Below, piece by piece: positions 26,772 through 35,527 of a stretch of 64,000 nucleotides of DNA (the first letter of the stretch is position 1; each line of letters begins with the position of its first letter). The translations under genes were made by a program, and so were the position numbers. The stretch spans positions 18,922 through 82,921 of the forward strand of contig DASXLL010000327.1 in the NCBI GenBank assembly GCA_036496265.1. The letters run 5' to 3'. This DNA is from CAYLLN01 sp036496265 (GTDB lineage Bacteria > Planctomycetota > Planctomycetia > Pirellulales > Pirellulaceae). Under the pieces are notes generated by a model. That model had not been told where the DNA came from, ran no database searches, and saw only the letters and a program-made list of their open reading frames with translations.

Positions 26772-27902
26772 ATGATCCAACCCATCCTCGACAAAGCCAT
26801 CGCTGGCGAGCGCATCACGGCCGACGAAGGTCTTGCGCTGCTGCAGTCAAACGATCTCGTCGCCATCGGCCGCGCCGCCGATGCTGTGACGCGGCGGCTA
26901 CATCCGGAAAATGTCCGCACGTACAACATCGACCGCAACGTCAACTACACGAACATTTGCTCGGCAGTGTGCGACTTCTGCGCCTTCTATCGCGGGCCGA
27001 AAGATCCTGAAGGCTACGTTCTGCCGCGGGAAGTGCTGCTAGAGAAAGTCCGCGAGACGGTGGAGCTGGGCGGCGATCAAATCTTGATGCAGGGTGGCCT
27101 GCATCCAGATTTCAAACTGGAGTGGTACGAGGACCTGCTTCGCGACATCAAATCGCACTTTCCGCAAGTCAATCTGCACGCTTTCAGCCCGCCGGAATTG
27201 CACGCGTTTACCAAAGTCAACAAATTGCCGATTCGGACCGTGCTGGAGCGCCTCAAAGCGGCCGGTCTCGGCAGTATTCCCGGTGGCGGCGCCGAAATTC
27301 TTGTCGATCGCGTCCGCAAGGAGATGACCCGCGGCAAAGTGATGACCGACGACTGGCTCAATGTCATGCGCGTTTGGCACGAGCTGGGCGGCATCAGCAG
27401 CGTGACAATGATGTTCGGTCACATCGAGACTCTGGCCGAACGGATCGAGCATCTGGAACGCGTGCGGCAGCTGCAAGATGAAACGCAGGGCTTCAAAGCG
27501 TTCATCTGCTGGACATTCCAGCCCGAACACACCGAAATGGCCCACATTCCTCCGGCCGGCTCGTTCGATTATCTCAAGACGCAAGCCGTCAGCCGGCTTT
27601 ATCTCGACAACATTCCCAACATCCAATCCAGCTGGGTCACGCAGGGTCTGAAAATCGGCCAGCTCGCGCTGCTTTATGGCGCCAACGACATGGGTAGCCT
27701 GATGATCGAGGAAAATGTCGTCGCCGAAGCGGGCACTGTTCATTACCTGACGCTCGATCAGATTCGCTCGTCCATCGAAGAGCTCGGCTATGCGCCGCGG
27801 CAGCGCAATGTCCGTTATCAACTCGTTGATCTCGATCAAGAGCAGCGCGCCATTGCGGCCAACCGCCGCCGACAAGAGTTGCCCCTCATGCAATTGGCTT
27901 AG
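26772..27902 (+). CDS. mqnC: Cyclic dehypoxanthinyl futalosine synthase MqnC
   Basis: 376 residues from ATG 26772 (a TTG at 26766 is also in frame). The radical-SAM motif CSAVCDFC (about residues 60-67) is followed by YRGPKDPEGYVL. QILMQGGLHPDFKLEWYE, PGGGAEILVDRVR and TFQPEHTEM are MqnC signatures. It cyclises dehypoxanthine futalosine, the step after MqnB or its equivalent. Neither MqnB nor MqnD is visible in the window. MqnE (12.3 kb) and MqnA (25.9 kb) supply the earlier steps. Confidence 0.95.
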   Translation: MIQPILDKAIAGERITADEGLALLQSNDLVAIGRAADAVTRRLHPENVRTYNIDRNVNYTNICSAVCDFCAFYRGPKDPEGYVLPREVLLEKVRETVELGGDQILMQGGLHPDFKLEWYEDLLRDIKSHFPQVNLHAFSPPELHAFTKVNKLPIRTVLERLKAAGLGSIPGGGAEILVDRVRKEMTRGKVMTDDWLNVMRVWHELGGISSVTMMFGHIETLAERIEHLERVRQLQDETQGFKAFICWTFQPEHTEMAHIPPAGSFDYLKTQAVSRLYLDNIPNIQSSWVTQGLKIGQLALLYGANDMGSLMIEENVVAEAGTVHYLTLDQIRSSIEELGYAPRQRNVRYQLVDLDQEQRAIAANRRRQELPLMQLA

Positions 27903-27907
27903 CAACG

Positions 27908-28022
27908 TGGGAGGGCGAAGCTCCTGCTGAGCCGTTCCTTGGCGCAAGGCTCGGTCGGAGCCTTGCCCTCCCAAAAACCGCGATCCCAACAAAAATGCCC
28001 CGCAAGGATGTCCCTGCGGGGC
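27908..28022. repeat. TGGGAGGGC palindrome and GC hairpin after mqnC
   Basis: Arms TGGGAGGGC (27908) and GCCCTCCCA (ending 27973), with inner arms GAGCC and GGCTC, form one element. It is followed by the hairpin GCCCCGCA/TGCGGGGC (27997-28022). The latter could end mqnC transcription, though no T-run follows. A half element lies near 13589. Confidence 0.7.
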
Positions 28023-28150
28023 GAGGCGAGGCCGAAGAAAGATAGATGAGACGGAGCAAAAACCACCCGGTTTGTCCGTCTCGCTGTCTTCGGCGGGCGG
28101 CTGTCTACATGAGTGACGCATGCGGCACGACGAAAGTTCCTTACGCGCCG

Positions 28151-28783
28151 TTAAGTCTCACCAAGCGGCTCAAATCCTGCCTCAGCGAGTGCTGCCTCGT
28201 AATCCTCCGGCCGATTGCAATTCCGCAGCGTGGCAAAATTCGCGTCAAATTGTCGCAGCTCTTCGACCGGAATCCGCCGCGTTGGTACTCTATCGAACAA
28301 AAACGCGGGGCGAAGCTGATCGGCGCTCAATAGCTCGCGAACTGTCGGCACGACCGACGTCCGATACACGGCCGCCAGGGGATGAGCAAAGTCGTCCTCG
28401 ACAGGCACGGCGATTTGGGCGTCGCCCAGGCGCTCAATGACCGCCTGAACAAATGCCGGCTCCAGCAGGGGCACATCGCAGCTCGTGGCATAGATCGCGT
28501 CGGCCAATGGCTCGATTAGAGTTAGCCCGGCGAGCAATCCTTCCAGCGGTCCCCGCGCCTCGCGCTCGTCATAAGCAATCAGCGTATGCGCTGGCAATTC
28601 CGGCAGTTCCTGCCCGGCCGCGGCGACGACGACAATCGGCTGCACGACCGACCCCAACAGCCGCACCGCGCGCTGCACCATCAACTCCGCTCCAAACGGC
28701 AGCGTCGCCTTGGCCCGACCCATACGGCTGCTTTTGCCGCCAGCCAATACAATGCCACCGACACGAAGAATTTCAGATTTCAA
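28151..28783 (-). CDS. mobA: Molybdenum cofactor guanylyltransferase MobA-like
   Basis: About 210 residues. The nucleotidyltransferase motif GGIVLAGGKSSRMGRAK lies at the N-terminus, with LIAYDEREARGPLEGLLAGL and the metal-binding ATSCDVPLLEP. It attaches GMP to molybdopterin. No ATG precedes the motif closely; I chose TTG 28783, which gives MKSEILRVGG, but an upstream start is possible because a repeat-like word (GATTTCAAATCTG type) covers the start. It is divergent from FhcC, 109 nt apart. Confidence 0.85.
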   Translation of the reverse strand: MKSEILRVGGIVLAGGKSSRMGRAKATLPFGAELMVQRAVRLLGSVVQPIVVVAAAGQELPELPAHTLIAYDEREARGPLEGLLAGLTLIEPLADAIYATSCDVPLLEPAFVQAVIERLGDAQIAVPVEDDFAHPLAAVYRTSVVPTVRELLSADQLRPAFLFDRVPTRRIPVEELRQFDANFATLRNCNRPEDYEAALAEAGFEPLGET

Positions 28784-28892
28784 ATCGCGGTTTGCAGATT
28801 GAGGAACGAAGAGCCAATAACGACAATCGCTGCCTTTGTTATACTCCAAGCCGCCGTTCGAGATGCCGCATTTCGCACTCCGCATTGGCCCC

Positions 28893-29708
28893 ATGCCCCT
28901 TCGCCTCGCGCTCCGCACAAAAAACTCCGTGCCGCTGGAAGTCGAAGGCATCACGCCCGATACGGTCCGCGGCAAGTCGCTGGCTGAGATCGAGAAGCTC
29001 GAAATCTTCGAAGGCAATGCCAAATCGCGGCTGGCCGATTTTTTCACCGTCAGCGGAGGCGCGAACGACGAGATCCACGAATGGGAGGGCGACCTGGCTG
29101 GCGTCCACTGGATCGGCGCCAAAATGAAATCGGGCCGAATACTGGTGAGCAGCAATGCCGGTCGCCATCTCGGTAGCGAGATGGGGGGGGGCGAGATTCA
29201 CGTCCAAGGCAATGCCGGCGACTGGGTCGGTGGTGAGATGCACGGCGGATTGATTCACGTCCGCGGCAATGCCGGTCATCTCGTCGGCGCGGCTTATCGC
29301 GGCAGCGCCCGCGGAATGAGCAAAGGCACGATTCTCATCGGCGGCGACGCTGGCGACGAAATTGGCCGCTCCATGCGCCGCGGACTAATTGCCATCCGCG
29401 GCACTATTGGCGACCTCGCCGGCGTAAACATGCTTGCCGGCAGCATTTTTTTGTTCGGTGACAGCGGCATTCGCCATGGCGCGGGAATGCGACGCGGCAC
29501 GATCGCCTTTCTGGGCGGCCAAGCGCCGCCGCTCTTGCCCAGCTTCCGCCGCGCCTGCCGCTATCGACCGCAAATCCTGCAACCCGTCTTTCGCCATCTC
29601 CGCCGGCTCGATTTCGCCTTCGACGATACGCTTATTGCTGCGTCGTATGACCTTTATAACGGCGACTTTCTGAATGGCGGCCGCGGCGAACTGTTGATTC
29701 GTGTATAG
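28893..29708 (+). CDS. fhcC: Formyltransferase/hydrolase complex subunit C (FhcC)
   Basis: 271 residues. After about 75 residues a right-handed beta-helix with GxxxGxxxxxGxI units appears (NAGRHLGSEMGGGEIHV, NAGDWVGGEMHGGLIHV, GDAGDEIGRSM), the GXGXG domain of formylmethanofuran dehydrogenase subunit C. In methylotrophs and planctomycetes the Fhc complex hydrolyses formyl-methanofuran in H4MPT-linked C1 transfer. FhcA, B and D are not in the window. The mobA-like gene is divergent, which may be chance. Confidence 0.9.
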   Translation: MPLRLALRTKNSVPLEVEGITPDTVRGKSLAEIEKLEIFEGNAKSRLADFFTVSGGANDEIHEWEGDLAGVHWIGAKMKSGRILVSSNAGRHLGSEMGGGEIHVQGNAGDWVGGEMHGGLIHVRGNAGHLVGAAYRGSARGMSKGTILIGGDAGDEIGRSMRRGLIAIRGTIGDLAGVNMLAGSIFLFGDSGIRHGAGMRRGTIAFLGGQAPPLLPSFRRACRYRPQILQPVFRHLRRLDFAFDDTLIAASYDLYNGDFLNGGRGELLIRV

Positions 29709-29720
29709 AATCGAAACGCC

Positions 29721-30338
29721 ATGCCATTGTCCAGCGCCGACCAGACAACTCGTATCGCTCTAGCCTTCGAAGGCGGCCTCGGCGTCGCCGCCATTGCCAT
29801 CGGGTGGCTCGTCGGCCAATCTCCTTTCGTGGGCGTCAATCTGGATGGCGATCAAACTCACGTTCAGGTTCTCGCTGTCGGTTGGGGCCTGGTTGCCACT
29901 GGGCCGCTGCTCCTGGCGCTGTTCCTTTGCGACCGCTTTCCGCTGGGCCCGCTGCGCGGCGTGAGTGAAATGACCGCAGAGATTGTCGCGCGGATGTTCG
30001 GGGGCGCGACTGCCGGCCAATTGATGCTGGTTGCAGTCGCGGCCGGTGTGGGCGAAGAGTTACTTTTTCGTGGGCTTGTTCAAGGCGGTCTAGCGCGGCT
30101 GCTGGCCGACTGGCCGGGGCAAATTGCCGCTGTGGCGGCTGCTTCCTTATTGTTCGGCCTCTGTCACTGGCTCAACGCGACCTATGCCGTCCTCGCAATG
30201 CTCGCCGGTGCTTATTTCGGTCTCGTTCTGCTTTTAACCGGCAACATTCTCGCTCCCATCACCGCCCATGCTGCGTATGATTTCCTGGCCCTCGTGTATC
30301 TCATTCGGCCCGAGGGTCTGTTACCATCAGAAGAGTAG
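29721..30338 (+). CDS. CPBP intramembrane metalloprotease
   Basis: 205 residues with four to six hydrophobic helices. The glutamate pair appears in GVGEELLFRGLVQGG, the first catalytic His in GLCHWLNATY, and the second His/Asn-type site in APITAHAAYDFLAL. This is the CPBP (CAAX/Abi) family, membrane-embedded proteases or protein-maturation factors. Its substrate is unknown. The gene follows fhcC by 12 nt and probably shares its transcript. Confidence 0.88.
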   Translation: MPLSSADQTTRIALAFEGGLGVAAIAIGWLVGQSPFVGVNLDGDQTHVQVLAVGWGLVATGPLLLALFLCDRFPLGPLRGVSEMTAEIVARMFGGATAGQLMLVAVAAGVGEELLFRGLVQGGLARLLADWPGQIAAVAAASLLFGLCHWLNATYAVLAMLAGAYFGLVLLLTGNILAPITAHAAYDFLALVYLIRPEGLLPSEE

Positions 30339-30340
30339 AC

Positions 30341-30423
30341 ACTCCAAAGAACCAAGAACCAAAGATCCAAGAACCAAAAGCAGGCACGGCAACAGCAAAT
30401 TTTTGGTGCTTCGGTTCTTGGAG
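30341..30423. repeat. R-type dyad (AAGAACC/GGTTCTT)
   Basis: The left arm starts ACTCCAAAGAACC and repeats AAGAACC with 7- or 8-nt steps; the right arm ends GGTTCTTGGAGT. The end of the right arm gives TTGGAG, 10 nt upstream of the GTG start of the metallophosphoesterase. Confidence 0.8.
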
Positions 30424-30432
30424 TTTTTCGCC

Positions 30433-31140
30433 GTGAAAACCTACTTCCTCTCCGACCTCCACCTTTGCTCGCGCCGCTCGCAAGCGCCGCGGCATGAGGC
30501 GGCGATTCATGCAGCCGCGGGGCAGGCGAAGACGTTCGTGCTGGGCGGAGACATTTTCGATTTCCGCTGGTCCACGCTGCCGACGGCCGACGACACGGTT
30601 CGCCACGCGCTCCGCTGGATCGATAACCTGGTGGGCAGCTATCCGCGGTGCGATTTTCATTTCGTCCAAGGCAATCACGACTGTAATCGCCGGTTCGTCG
30701 CCGCACTTGAAACGTATAGCACCACCCGGCCGAATCTGACGGTCCATTCCTACATTCTTCGCCAGGGGCACAATATCTTCCTGCATGGCGACGCGGCCGA
30801 TCACCCGGCGATGTGCGATGCCCGCCTCAAGAAACATCGTGAACACTGGTCGCACGATGAAAGCCGCAGCCAAGTGCGGCATGTGCTGTATGACCTGGCC
30901 GTCACCGCCCGCCTGCACCGTCTAGCGGGCAAGGTTGCCCATCCCCGCCGTCGCGTCGCCCATCGGATTCTCGGCTATCTCCGCCGCATCCAGCAGGGCC
31001 CGGAAGCCGGCGTGAAACACGTATATTTCGGCCACACGCACGATGCCCTGGAAAATTTCCACTATCACGGCCTGACTTTTCATAACCCCGGCGCTCCCAT
31101 GGCCGGATTAAAGTTTCGCATTCTCGAAGTTCCCGAGTAA
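30433..31140 (+). CDS. Metallophosphoesterase (LpxH-like)
   Basis: 235 residues from a GTG start at 30433, the only start that gives MKTYFLSDLHL directly. Metal motifs are DLHL, GGDIFDF, GNHD and GHTHD, with a middle H in FLHGDAAD: the calcineurin-like fold. The LpxH-like placement of the motifs suggests a UDP-diacylglucosamine pyrophosphohydrolase-like or other phosphodiesterase. A repeat occupies the upstream region and appears to supply the ribosome binding site. Confidence 0.85.
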   Translation: MKTYFLSDLHLCSRRSQAPRHEAAIHAAAGQAKTFVLGGDIFDFRWSTLPTADDTVRHALRWIDNLVGSYPRCDFHFVQGNHDCNRRFVAALETYSTTRPNLTVHSYILRQGHNIFLHGDAADHPAMCDARLKKHREHWSHDESRSQVRHVLYDLAVTARLHRLAGKVAHPRRRVAHRILGYLRRIQQGPEAGVKHVYFGHTHDALENFHYHGLTFHNPGAPMAGLKFRILEVPE

Positions 31141-31181
31141 ACTGTTGACGCCCTCCAGTTGGTGAAATAAGGGACTTGCAA

Positions 31182-32153
31182 ATGAACCTCTCCCCGTCGC
31201 TGTCCGGGCGGAAGCTCAGCCTGGCCTTCACGCTCGTCGAGCTTCTCGTCGTCATCGCCATCATCGGCGTCCTGGTGGCGCTGCTGTTGCCCGCCGTGCA
31301 ATCGGCCCGCGAAGCTTCCCGCCGCATGCAGTGCATGAATAACGTCAAGCAGTGGGTGCTCGGCATGCACAACTATGCTGATACTAATGGGACTCTGCCT
31401 TATGGCCCGCGCGAAGCGCCAACGACCGTTCGCCACAGTTGGGTGCCGTTGCTTTGGCCCTATATCGAGCAGATGGGACTTTACAATCAATATCAATTCA
31501 ACATTGGTTTCTATCTGCCGCCCAATACCATTGCGCAATCCAACGTGGCTGGCCCCACCGGTCAGCGAGCCAAGGTTTATTATTGTCCCAGTGATCGATA
31601 CGGCGCGATGCAAACTTCGAACGGTGATCTCTATTGGCGGGCCAAGGGGAATTACCAACTCAACTTCGGGAACCTCCAAGTCCCTGATCCGACTTATAGC
31701 GTGACCAATCCATCGCCCAGCTGGGGTCCCTTCGGATATCTCGATTACAAATCGCACGCGTTGCCGCGCCTGACTCGCCTGGCCGAAATCGTCGATGGCA
31801 CCAGCAACACCATGCTTCTCTCCGAATCGCTCACCACTCGCGACGGCGACAAAGATCACCGCGGCGATATGCTCAACGACGGCGAGGTTTGTGCCTATTA
31901 CATGACGGTCCAAACGCCCAACAGCGCCTCGAACGACGTGATGCTATCCGGGTACTGCGTCTCTCGGCCCGATATCAAAATGCCCTGTACGACAGCCGCT
32001 AATCACTACAAAGCCGCTCGCAGCCGGCACCCGAATGGAGTGAATGTCGGCATGGGGGATGGCGCGGTCCGCTATGTCACCAACAACATTTCCCAGAAAA
32101 ACTGGCAAAGCCTCGGTAGCATCAACGGCGGCGAGGGGCTGGACGATTTTTAA
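31182..32153 (+). CDS. DUF1559 pseudopilin-like protein
   Basis: 323 residues from ATG 31182. The prepilin motif is LAFTLVELLVVIAIIGVLVA, with LLPAVQSAREASRRMQC, the DUF1559 opening, and the C-terminal GDGAVRYVTNNI signature. The hydrophobic helix anchors it in the inner membrane before prepilin peptidase cleavage ahead of the Phe. Planctomycete genomes encode dozens of these; their true function is unproven. Followed by a small lipoprotein, the usual partner. Confidence 0.95.
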   Translation: MNLSPSLSGRKLSLAFTLVELLVVIAIIGVLVALLLPAVQSAREASRRMQCMNNVKQWVLGMHNYADTNGTLPYGPREAPTTVRHSWVPLLWPYIEQMGLYNQYQFNIGFYLPPNTIAQSNVAGPTGQRAKVYYCPSDRYGAMQTSNGDLYWRAKGNYQLNFGNLQVPDPTYSVTNPSPSWGPFGYLDYKSHALPRLTRLAEIVDGTSNTMLLSESLTTRDGDKDHRGDMLNDGEVCAYYMTVQTPNSASNDVMLSGYCVSRPDIKMPCTTAANHYKAARSRHPNGVNVGMGDGAVRYVTNNISQKNWQSLGSINGGEGLDDF

Positions 32154-32221
32154 AGAAACGAAGGAGCCGGCATTGCCGGCGCCGTTCCAGTTTTCCAGCT
32201 TCATTCCACCGAACATTCAAT

Positions 32222-32638
32222 ATGTTGTTTAGCGCCAGACTGACTGGAACTTCGCTCCTTGCCCTGGTTTCCTCCGTTTTCATCTCCTGCAGCCAAGGCC
32301 CCGCCGAGGGAACGGTCACTGGAGAAGTCACATTCGACGGCCAGCCGGTCAAGGCTGGCCATGTGCTCTTCACGCCGGTCGATGGAAATGGCCAAACCGG
32401 CGGGGGCACGATCCGCGACGGAAAGCTCGAAGCTAAAAACGTCCCGGCCGGCAAAATGAAAGTCGAGTTGCATGGCAATAAGGTCGTCGGCAAGCGAAAG
32501 GCATACGACACGCCGGAAAGTCCCTGGGAAGACGATATCGCGGAATTGCTCCCACCCAAGTACAACTCCAAAAGCGACTTGACGCTGGAAGTGAAACGTG
32601 GCACGCAGGATGTCAAGTACGAACTGAAGAGCAAATAG
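32222..32638 (+). CDS. Small lipoprotein, carboxypeptidase-regulatory-like
   Basis: 138 residues with a lipoprotein signal (ALVSSVFISC, lipid Cys about 23). Residues about 30-100 are a beta-sandwich of CarboxypepD-reg type: TVTGEVTFDGQPVKAGHVLF and GKLEAKNVPAGKMKVELHG. This gene type follows DUF1559 genes in many planctomycetes, so a shared role at the envelope is likely. No enzyme motif is present. Confidence 0.8.
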   Translation: MLFSARLTGTSLLALVSSVFISCSQGPAEGTVTGEVTFDGQPVKAGHVLFTPVDGNGQTGGGTIRDGKLEAKNVPAGKMKVELHGNKVVGKRKAYDTPESPWEDDIAELLPPKYNSKSDLTLEVKRGTQDVKYELKSK

Positions 32639-32771
32639 TCGATCTCCGCCAAGCAGCGCGCCAATCCGTGTGACCTACTACCGCGACAATTCCGTCCCGG
32701 CTTACTAAGATGGCAAGCAGCTTGGATTGCGCGGTCGCCGCAATCGATTCTCGGCAATCAGCCCATCGACA

Positions 32772-33626
32772 ATGTTCTATCCCGACCGGCCGTTTACCCT
32801 TTCGTTCGAGCTGTTCCCGCCCAAAACGCCCGCGGCTGAGGCCGCGCTGTGGGACAATCTCACGCATTTGATGGATTTCCGGCCGGACGTGGTCACTTGC
32901 ACCTACGGGGCCGGTGGCTCGACGCGCGACAAAACGCTGGACATTGTCGAGCAGACCAAACGGCGCTTCGGCATCCGCGTTGCCTCACATTTGACCTGCG
33001 TCGGCGCGACCGTCGAGCAGCTGCGGGCCTATTTGAACGATGTTCAGAGCCGCGGCATCGAAAACATCGTCGCCCTCCGCGGTGATCCGCCGCAAGGCGA
33101 AACAGCGTTCACGCCTGTCGAGGGCGGCCTCCGCTATGCCAGCGAGCTTGTCGAACTTATCCGCCGTGAATTTCCCAAGCTCGGCATTGCCGTTGCCGGC
33201 TATCCAGAGACGCATCAAGAAGCTCTCAGCCCGCAAGCGGATTTAGAAAATCTAAAACGAAAAGTAGCGGCCGGCGGCCACTGCGTCGTCACGCAGCTAT
33301 TCTTCGACAACCGCGACTTCTTTCGCTTTCGAGAGCGTTGTCAGGAACTGGCGATCAATGTGCCGATCATTCCAGGCATCTTGCCCGTCACGAATCTTGC
33401 GCAGATTCAGCGGATTTCGTCGCTATGCAAGGCAAAGTTGCCGCCCGAATTCGTCGCCGAACTGAGCCAGAGAGACGAAGCCGATTGGCAATTCGCCGCC
33501 GGCGTTCGCTGGGCCGCGCGGCAGGTGCAAGAACTAATCGACGCCGGCGTCCCCGGCTTGCACTTCTACGTCCTCAACAAATCTCCCGCCACCGTCGCCG
33601 TGCTCAATGAAGTTCGCCGGCCCTGA
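32772..33626 (+). CDS. metF: 5,10-Methylenetetrahydrofolate reductase
   Basis: 284 residues from ATG 32772. FAD- and folate-binding motifs include LSFELFPPKTPAAEAALW (conserved Glu), TCTYGAGGSTRDKTLD, NIVALRGDPPQGE, VAGYPETHQEA and VTQLFFDNRDFFRF. It reduces methylene-THF to methyl-THF for methionine synthesis. Its 3' end overlaps the convergent DUF2063 gene by 23 nt. Confidence 0.96.
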   Translation: MFYPDRPFTLSFELFPPKTPAAEAALWDNLTHLMDFRPDVVTCTYGAGGSTRDKTLDIVEQTKRRFGIRVASHLTCVGATVEQLRAYLNDVQSRGIENIVALRGDPPQGETAFTPVEGGLRYASELVELIRREFPKLGIAVAGYPETHQEALSPQADLENLKRKVAAGGHCVVTQLFFDNRDFFRFRERCQELAINVPIIPGILPVTNLAQIQRISSLCKAKLPPEFVAELSQRDEADWQFAAGVRWAARQVQELIDAGVPGLHFYVLNKSPATVAVLNEVRRP

Positions 33627-34407
33627 TGGGACCGAACTCTAGATCGACGAAAAACCCTTCTCGGGCCCAGAATTGAAACCACGTCTGATATTGAACGGCC
33701 AGTGAAACCAGGTCACCGGTAGCTTGAGTCGCGGCTGCACTAACTGCGCTGCCCAACGAGTCGCCCGCTTGGAGTCTAAGCAGGAGTGCATGCTGCCCCT
33801 CGCTTAGGTCGTACCGTCGAACAATGTAATCGCGGCGCAGCAAAGCGATGAACTGCTCGCCTGCGTTCGGCCAACTTGGCTCGCGTTGTTGCTTCCACGC
33901 CGTGTAATAGTCGCTGACCGGGAAATCGAATCGATGCAATTCCAATCCGGGAGCCAATTTTAGACAAAGCGAATCATCAGCTGCCGCCGCCAACGAAAAC
34001 ACCGGTAACCGTTCCGGTCCCGGCGCATCGAAGACGCGATCGATCCCCTCCTCCAGCAGCACCAGCTCAACGACAAACGCGCCCCAATCCACGGGCCTCG
34101 TCGCTTCCAAGTAATCCGCAAAATGATCGGCCAGTCGAGCCAGTGTGTAGCTGTTGGGCGGGTGAGCTTGGAGATATCCGGCAGCGAACTGTGCAAACAA
34201 CTCATCACCGATGGCGAACCGCGTGCATGGAAACAAGTTGAGTAAGACTTCCAGCAGTCGGGCGGTGTAGGCGGTTCTATAAATGTCTAGCCGCTCACTG
34301 GCGGACTGTTGGCTGCTGGGGAGAAGATGCGCTTCCGCAGCCGCTGTGGAAGTTGAAGCCGCCACGGCGTTGAGAAACCATTGCTGCAATTTATCGAGGC
34401 GCTGCAT
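33604..34407 (-). CDS. DUF2063 protein, partner of an MNIO enzyme (BufC-like)
   Basis: 267 residues. The N-terminal domain (about 1-105: LDKLQQWFLNA, SERLDIYRTAYTARLLEVLL, FPCTRFAIGDELFAQFAAGYL, HPPNSYTLARLADHFADYL) is the DUF2063 putative DNA-binding-like domain. In established MNIO systems this binds the precursor and the enzyme. A longer C-terminal part follows. The start codon overlaps the DUF692 stop as TAATG, so the two are translationally coupled. No precursor or DoxX-type gene follows. Convergent overlap with metF. Confidence 0.85.
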   Translation of the reverse strand: MQRLDKLQQWFLNAVAASTSTAAAEAHLLPSSQQSASERLDIYRTAYTARLLEVLLNLFPCTRFAIGDELFAQFAAGYLQAHPPNSYTLARLADHFADYLEATRPVDWGAFVVELVLLEEGIDRVFDAPGPERLPVFSLAAAADDSLCLKLAPGLELHRFDFPVSDYYTAWKQQREPSWPNAGEQFIALLRRDYIVRRYDLSEGQHALLLRLQAGDSLGSAVSAAATQATGDLVSLAVQYQTWFQFWAREGFFVDLEFGPIRAGELH

Positions 34408-35369
34408 TACTCCACCTCCGCGAGGACAATGTGAGCAGGGTGCGGAATAGAAGAACCAAGAACCAACGCTGGCGGAGTCTTTGGTTCTTCGGTTCTTTGG
34501 TTCTTGGAGCTTTTAGCACACAGTGCTTTGGCTCTCAGCGCCTCCGCATGCACTTCGTCAAACGTCGGAATCTTCGCATCCCACTCCAGCAGCGTCGCCG
34601 CGCCCCCCGTCAAAGCCACCGCTTCGCGATACAGTTCCCACACGCGATCCACCACGCGACCGTCATGGGTGTCAATGCAGTGCGTACCCAAATCCATGTG
34701 TCCGGCCAGATGAAACTGCATCACCCGCTCGTGCGGAATTGATCGCAAATACTCGCGCGGATCAAAATCATGATTCCGGCTGCTGACATAGACGTTGTTG
34801 ACGTCCAGCAACAGCTTGCAGCCAGTATCAGCAGCCAGCCGCGACAAAAACTCCCATTCGGGCATCGTGCTCACAGCAAATGTGACGTAGCTGCTCGGAT
34901 TCTCCAGGACCAGCGGCCGCTCCAGAAAATCCTGAACGATACGCACTCGCTCCGCGACATGCGCTAGCGCCTCCTCCGTCAGCGGGAGCGGCAGCAAATC
35001 GTGTGAAGTGCGGCCGGCGACTCCTGTCCAGCACAAATGGTCCGAAATCCACCGTGCCTGAACTTCACGCGAAAGCCGCTTGAGCTTGGCCAAATAATCA
35101 AAATCCAATGCCTCCGTGCTGCCGATCGATAGCGAAACGCCATGCATAACCACCGGATACCGCTCGGCGATCTGCTCGAGGACATACCGCGGCCGGCCGG
35201 CCGAATCGATAAAATTCTCGGAAATGATCTCGAACCAATCGACATCCGGCCAATGCTGCAAAATGTGCGAAAAGTGGACGCTCCGTAGGCCGACGCCAAA
35301 ACCGAGATGCGAACAGGCCTCACTCGGAGGCGTGGAGGCGCGGAGTATCGACGGAGAATGATCGAGCAT
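34407..35369 (-). CDS. DUF692 multinuclear non-heme iron oxygenase (MNIO)
   Basis: 320 residues, a TIM-barrel-like fold. Family motifs and likely iron ligands: [66 protein letters not shown] and LLEWDAKIP. Known members (MbnB, TglH, ChrH, BufB) modify Cys or other residues of ribosomal peptides, with a partner protein. The partner is directly downstream, yet no precursor gene is next to it. The last 35 residues include a repeat-derived tract ([21 protein letters not shown]) from a palindrome at 34449-34513, where relatives should simply end or continue differently. Confidence 0.9.
   Translation of the reverse strand: MLDHSPSILRASTPPSEACSHLGFGVGLRSVHFSHILQHWPDVDWFEIISENFIDSAGRPRYVLEQIAERYPVVMHGVSLSIGSTEALDFDYLAKLKRLSREVQARWISDHLCWTGVAGRTSHDLLPLPLTEEALAHVAERVRIVQDFLERPLVLENPSSYVTFAVSTMPEWEFLSRLAADTGCKLLLDVNNVYVSSRNHDFDPREYLRSIPHERVMQFHLAGHMDLGTHCIDTHDGRVVDRVWELYREAVALTGGAATLLEWDAKIPTFDEVHAEALRAKALCAKSSKNQRTEEPKTPPALVLGSSIPHPAHIVLAEVE
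34449..34513. repeat. R-type dyad inside the DUF692 gene
   Basis: AGAAGAACC...AACC on the left and GGTTCTTCGGTTCTTTGG on the right, with about 18 nt between. It is the same family as the intergenic R elements at 30341 and 49380, but lies in the 3' coding region of DUF692 in an open frame. Confidence 0.8.
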
Positions 35370-35527
35370 GATTTATTGCAGACGCGTTGAGTTCAAGCAT
35401 AACCCACAACGGCGCCGCGGTTGTAGCAGTGCGATGCGGTGAGTTGTATCATCGCAGTTGGGCGCGTTTCCAGTTGCTCTTCTGCCGTCGCATTCTGCAT
35501 TTCGAATTCCGCACTCCGCAATTCTTC

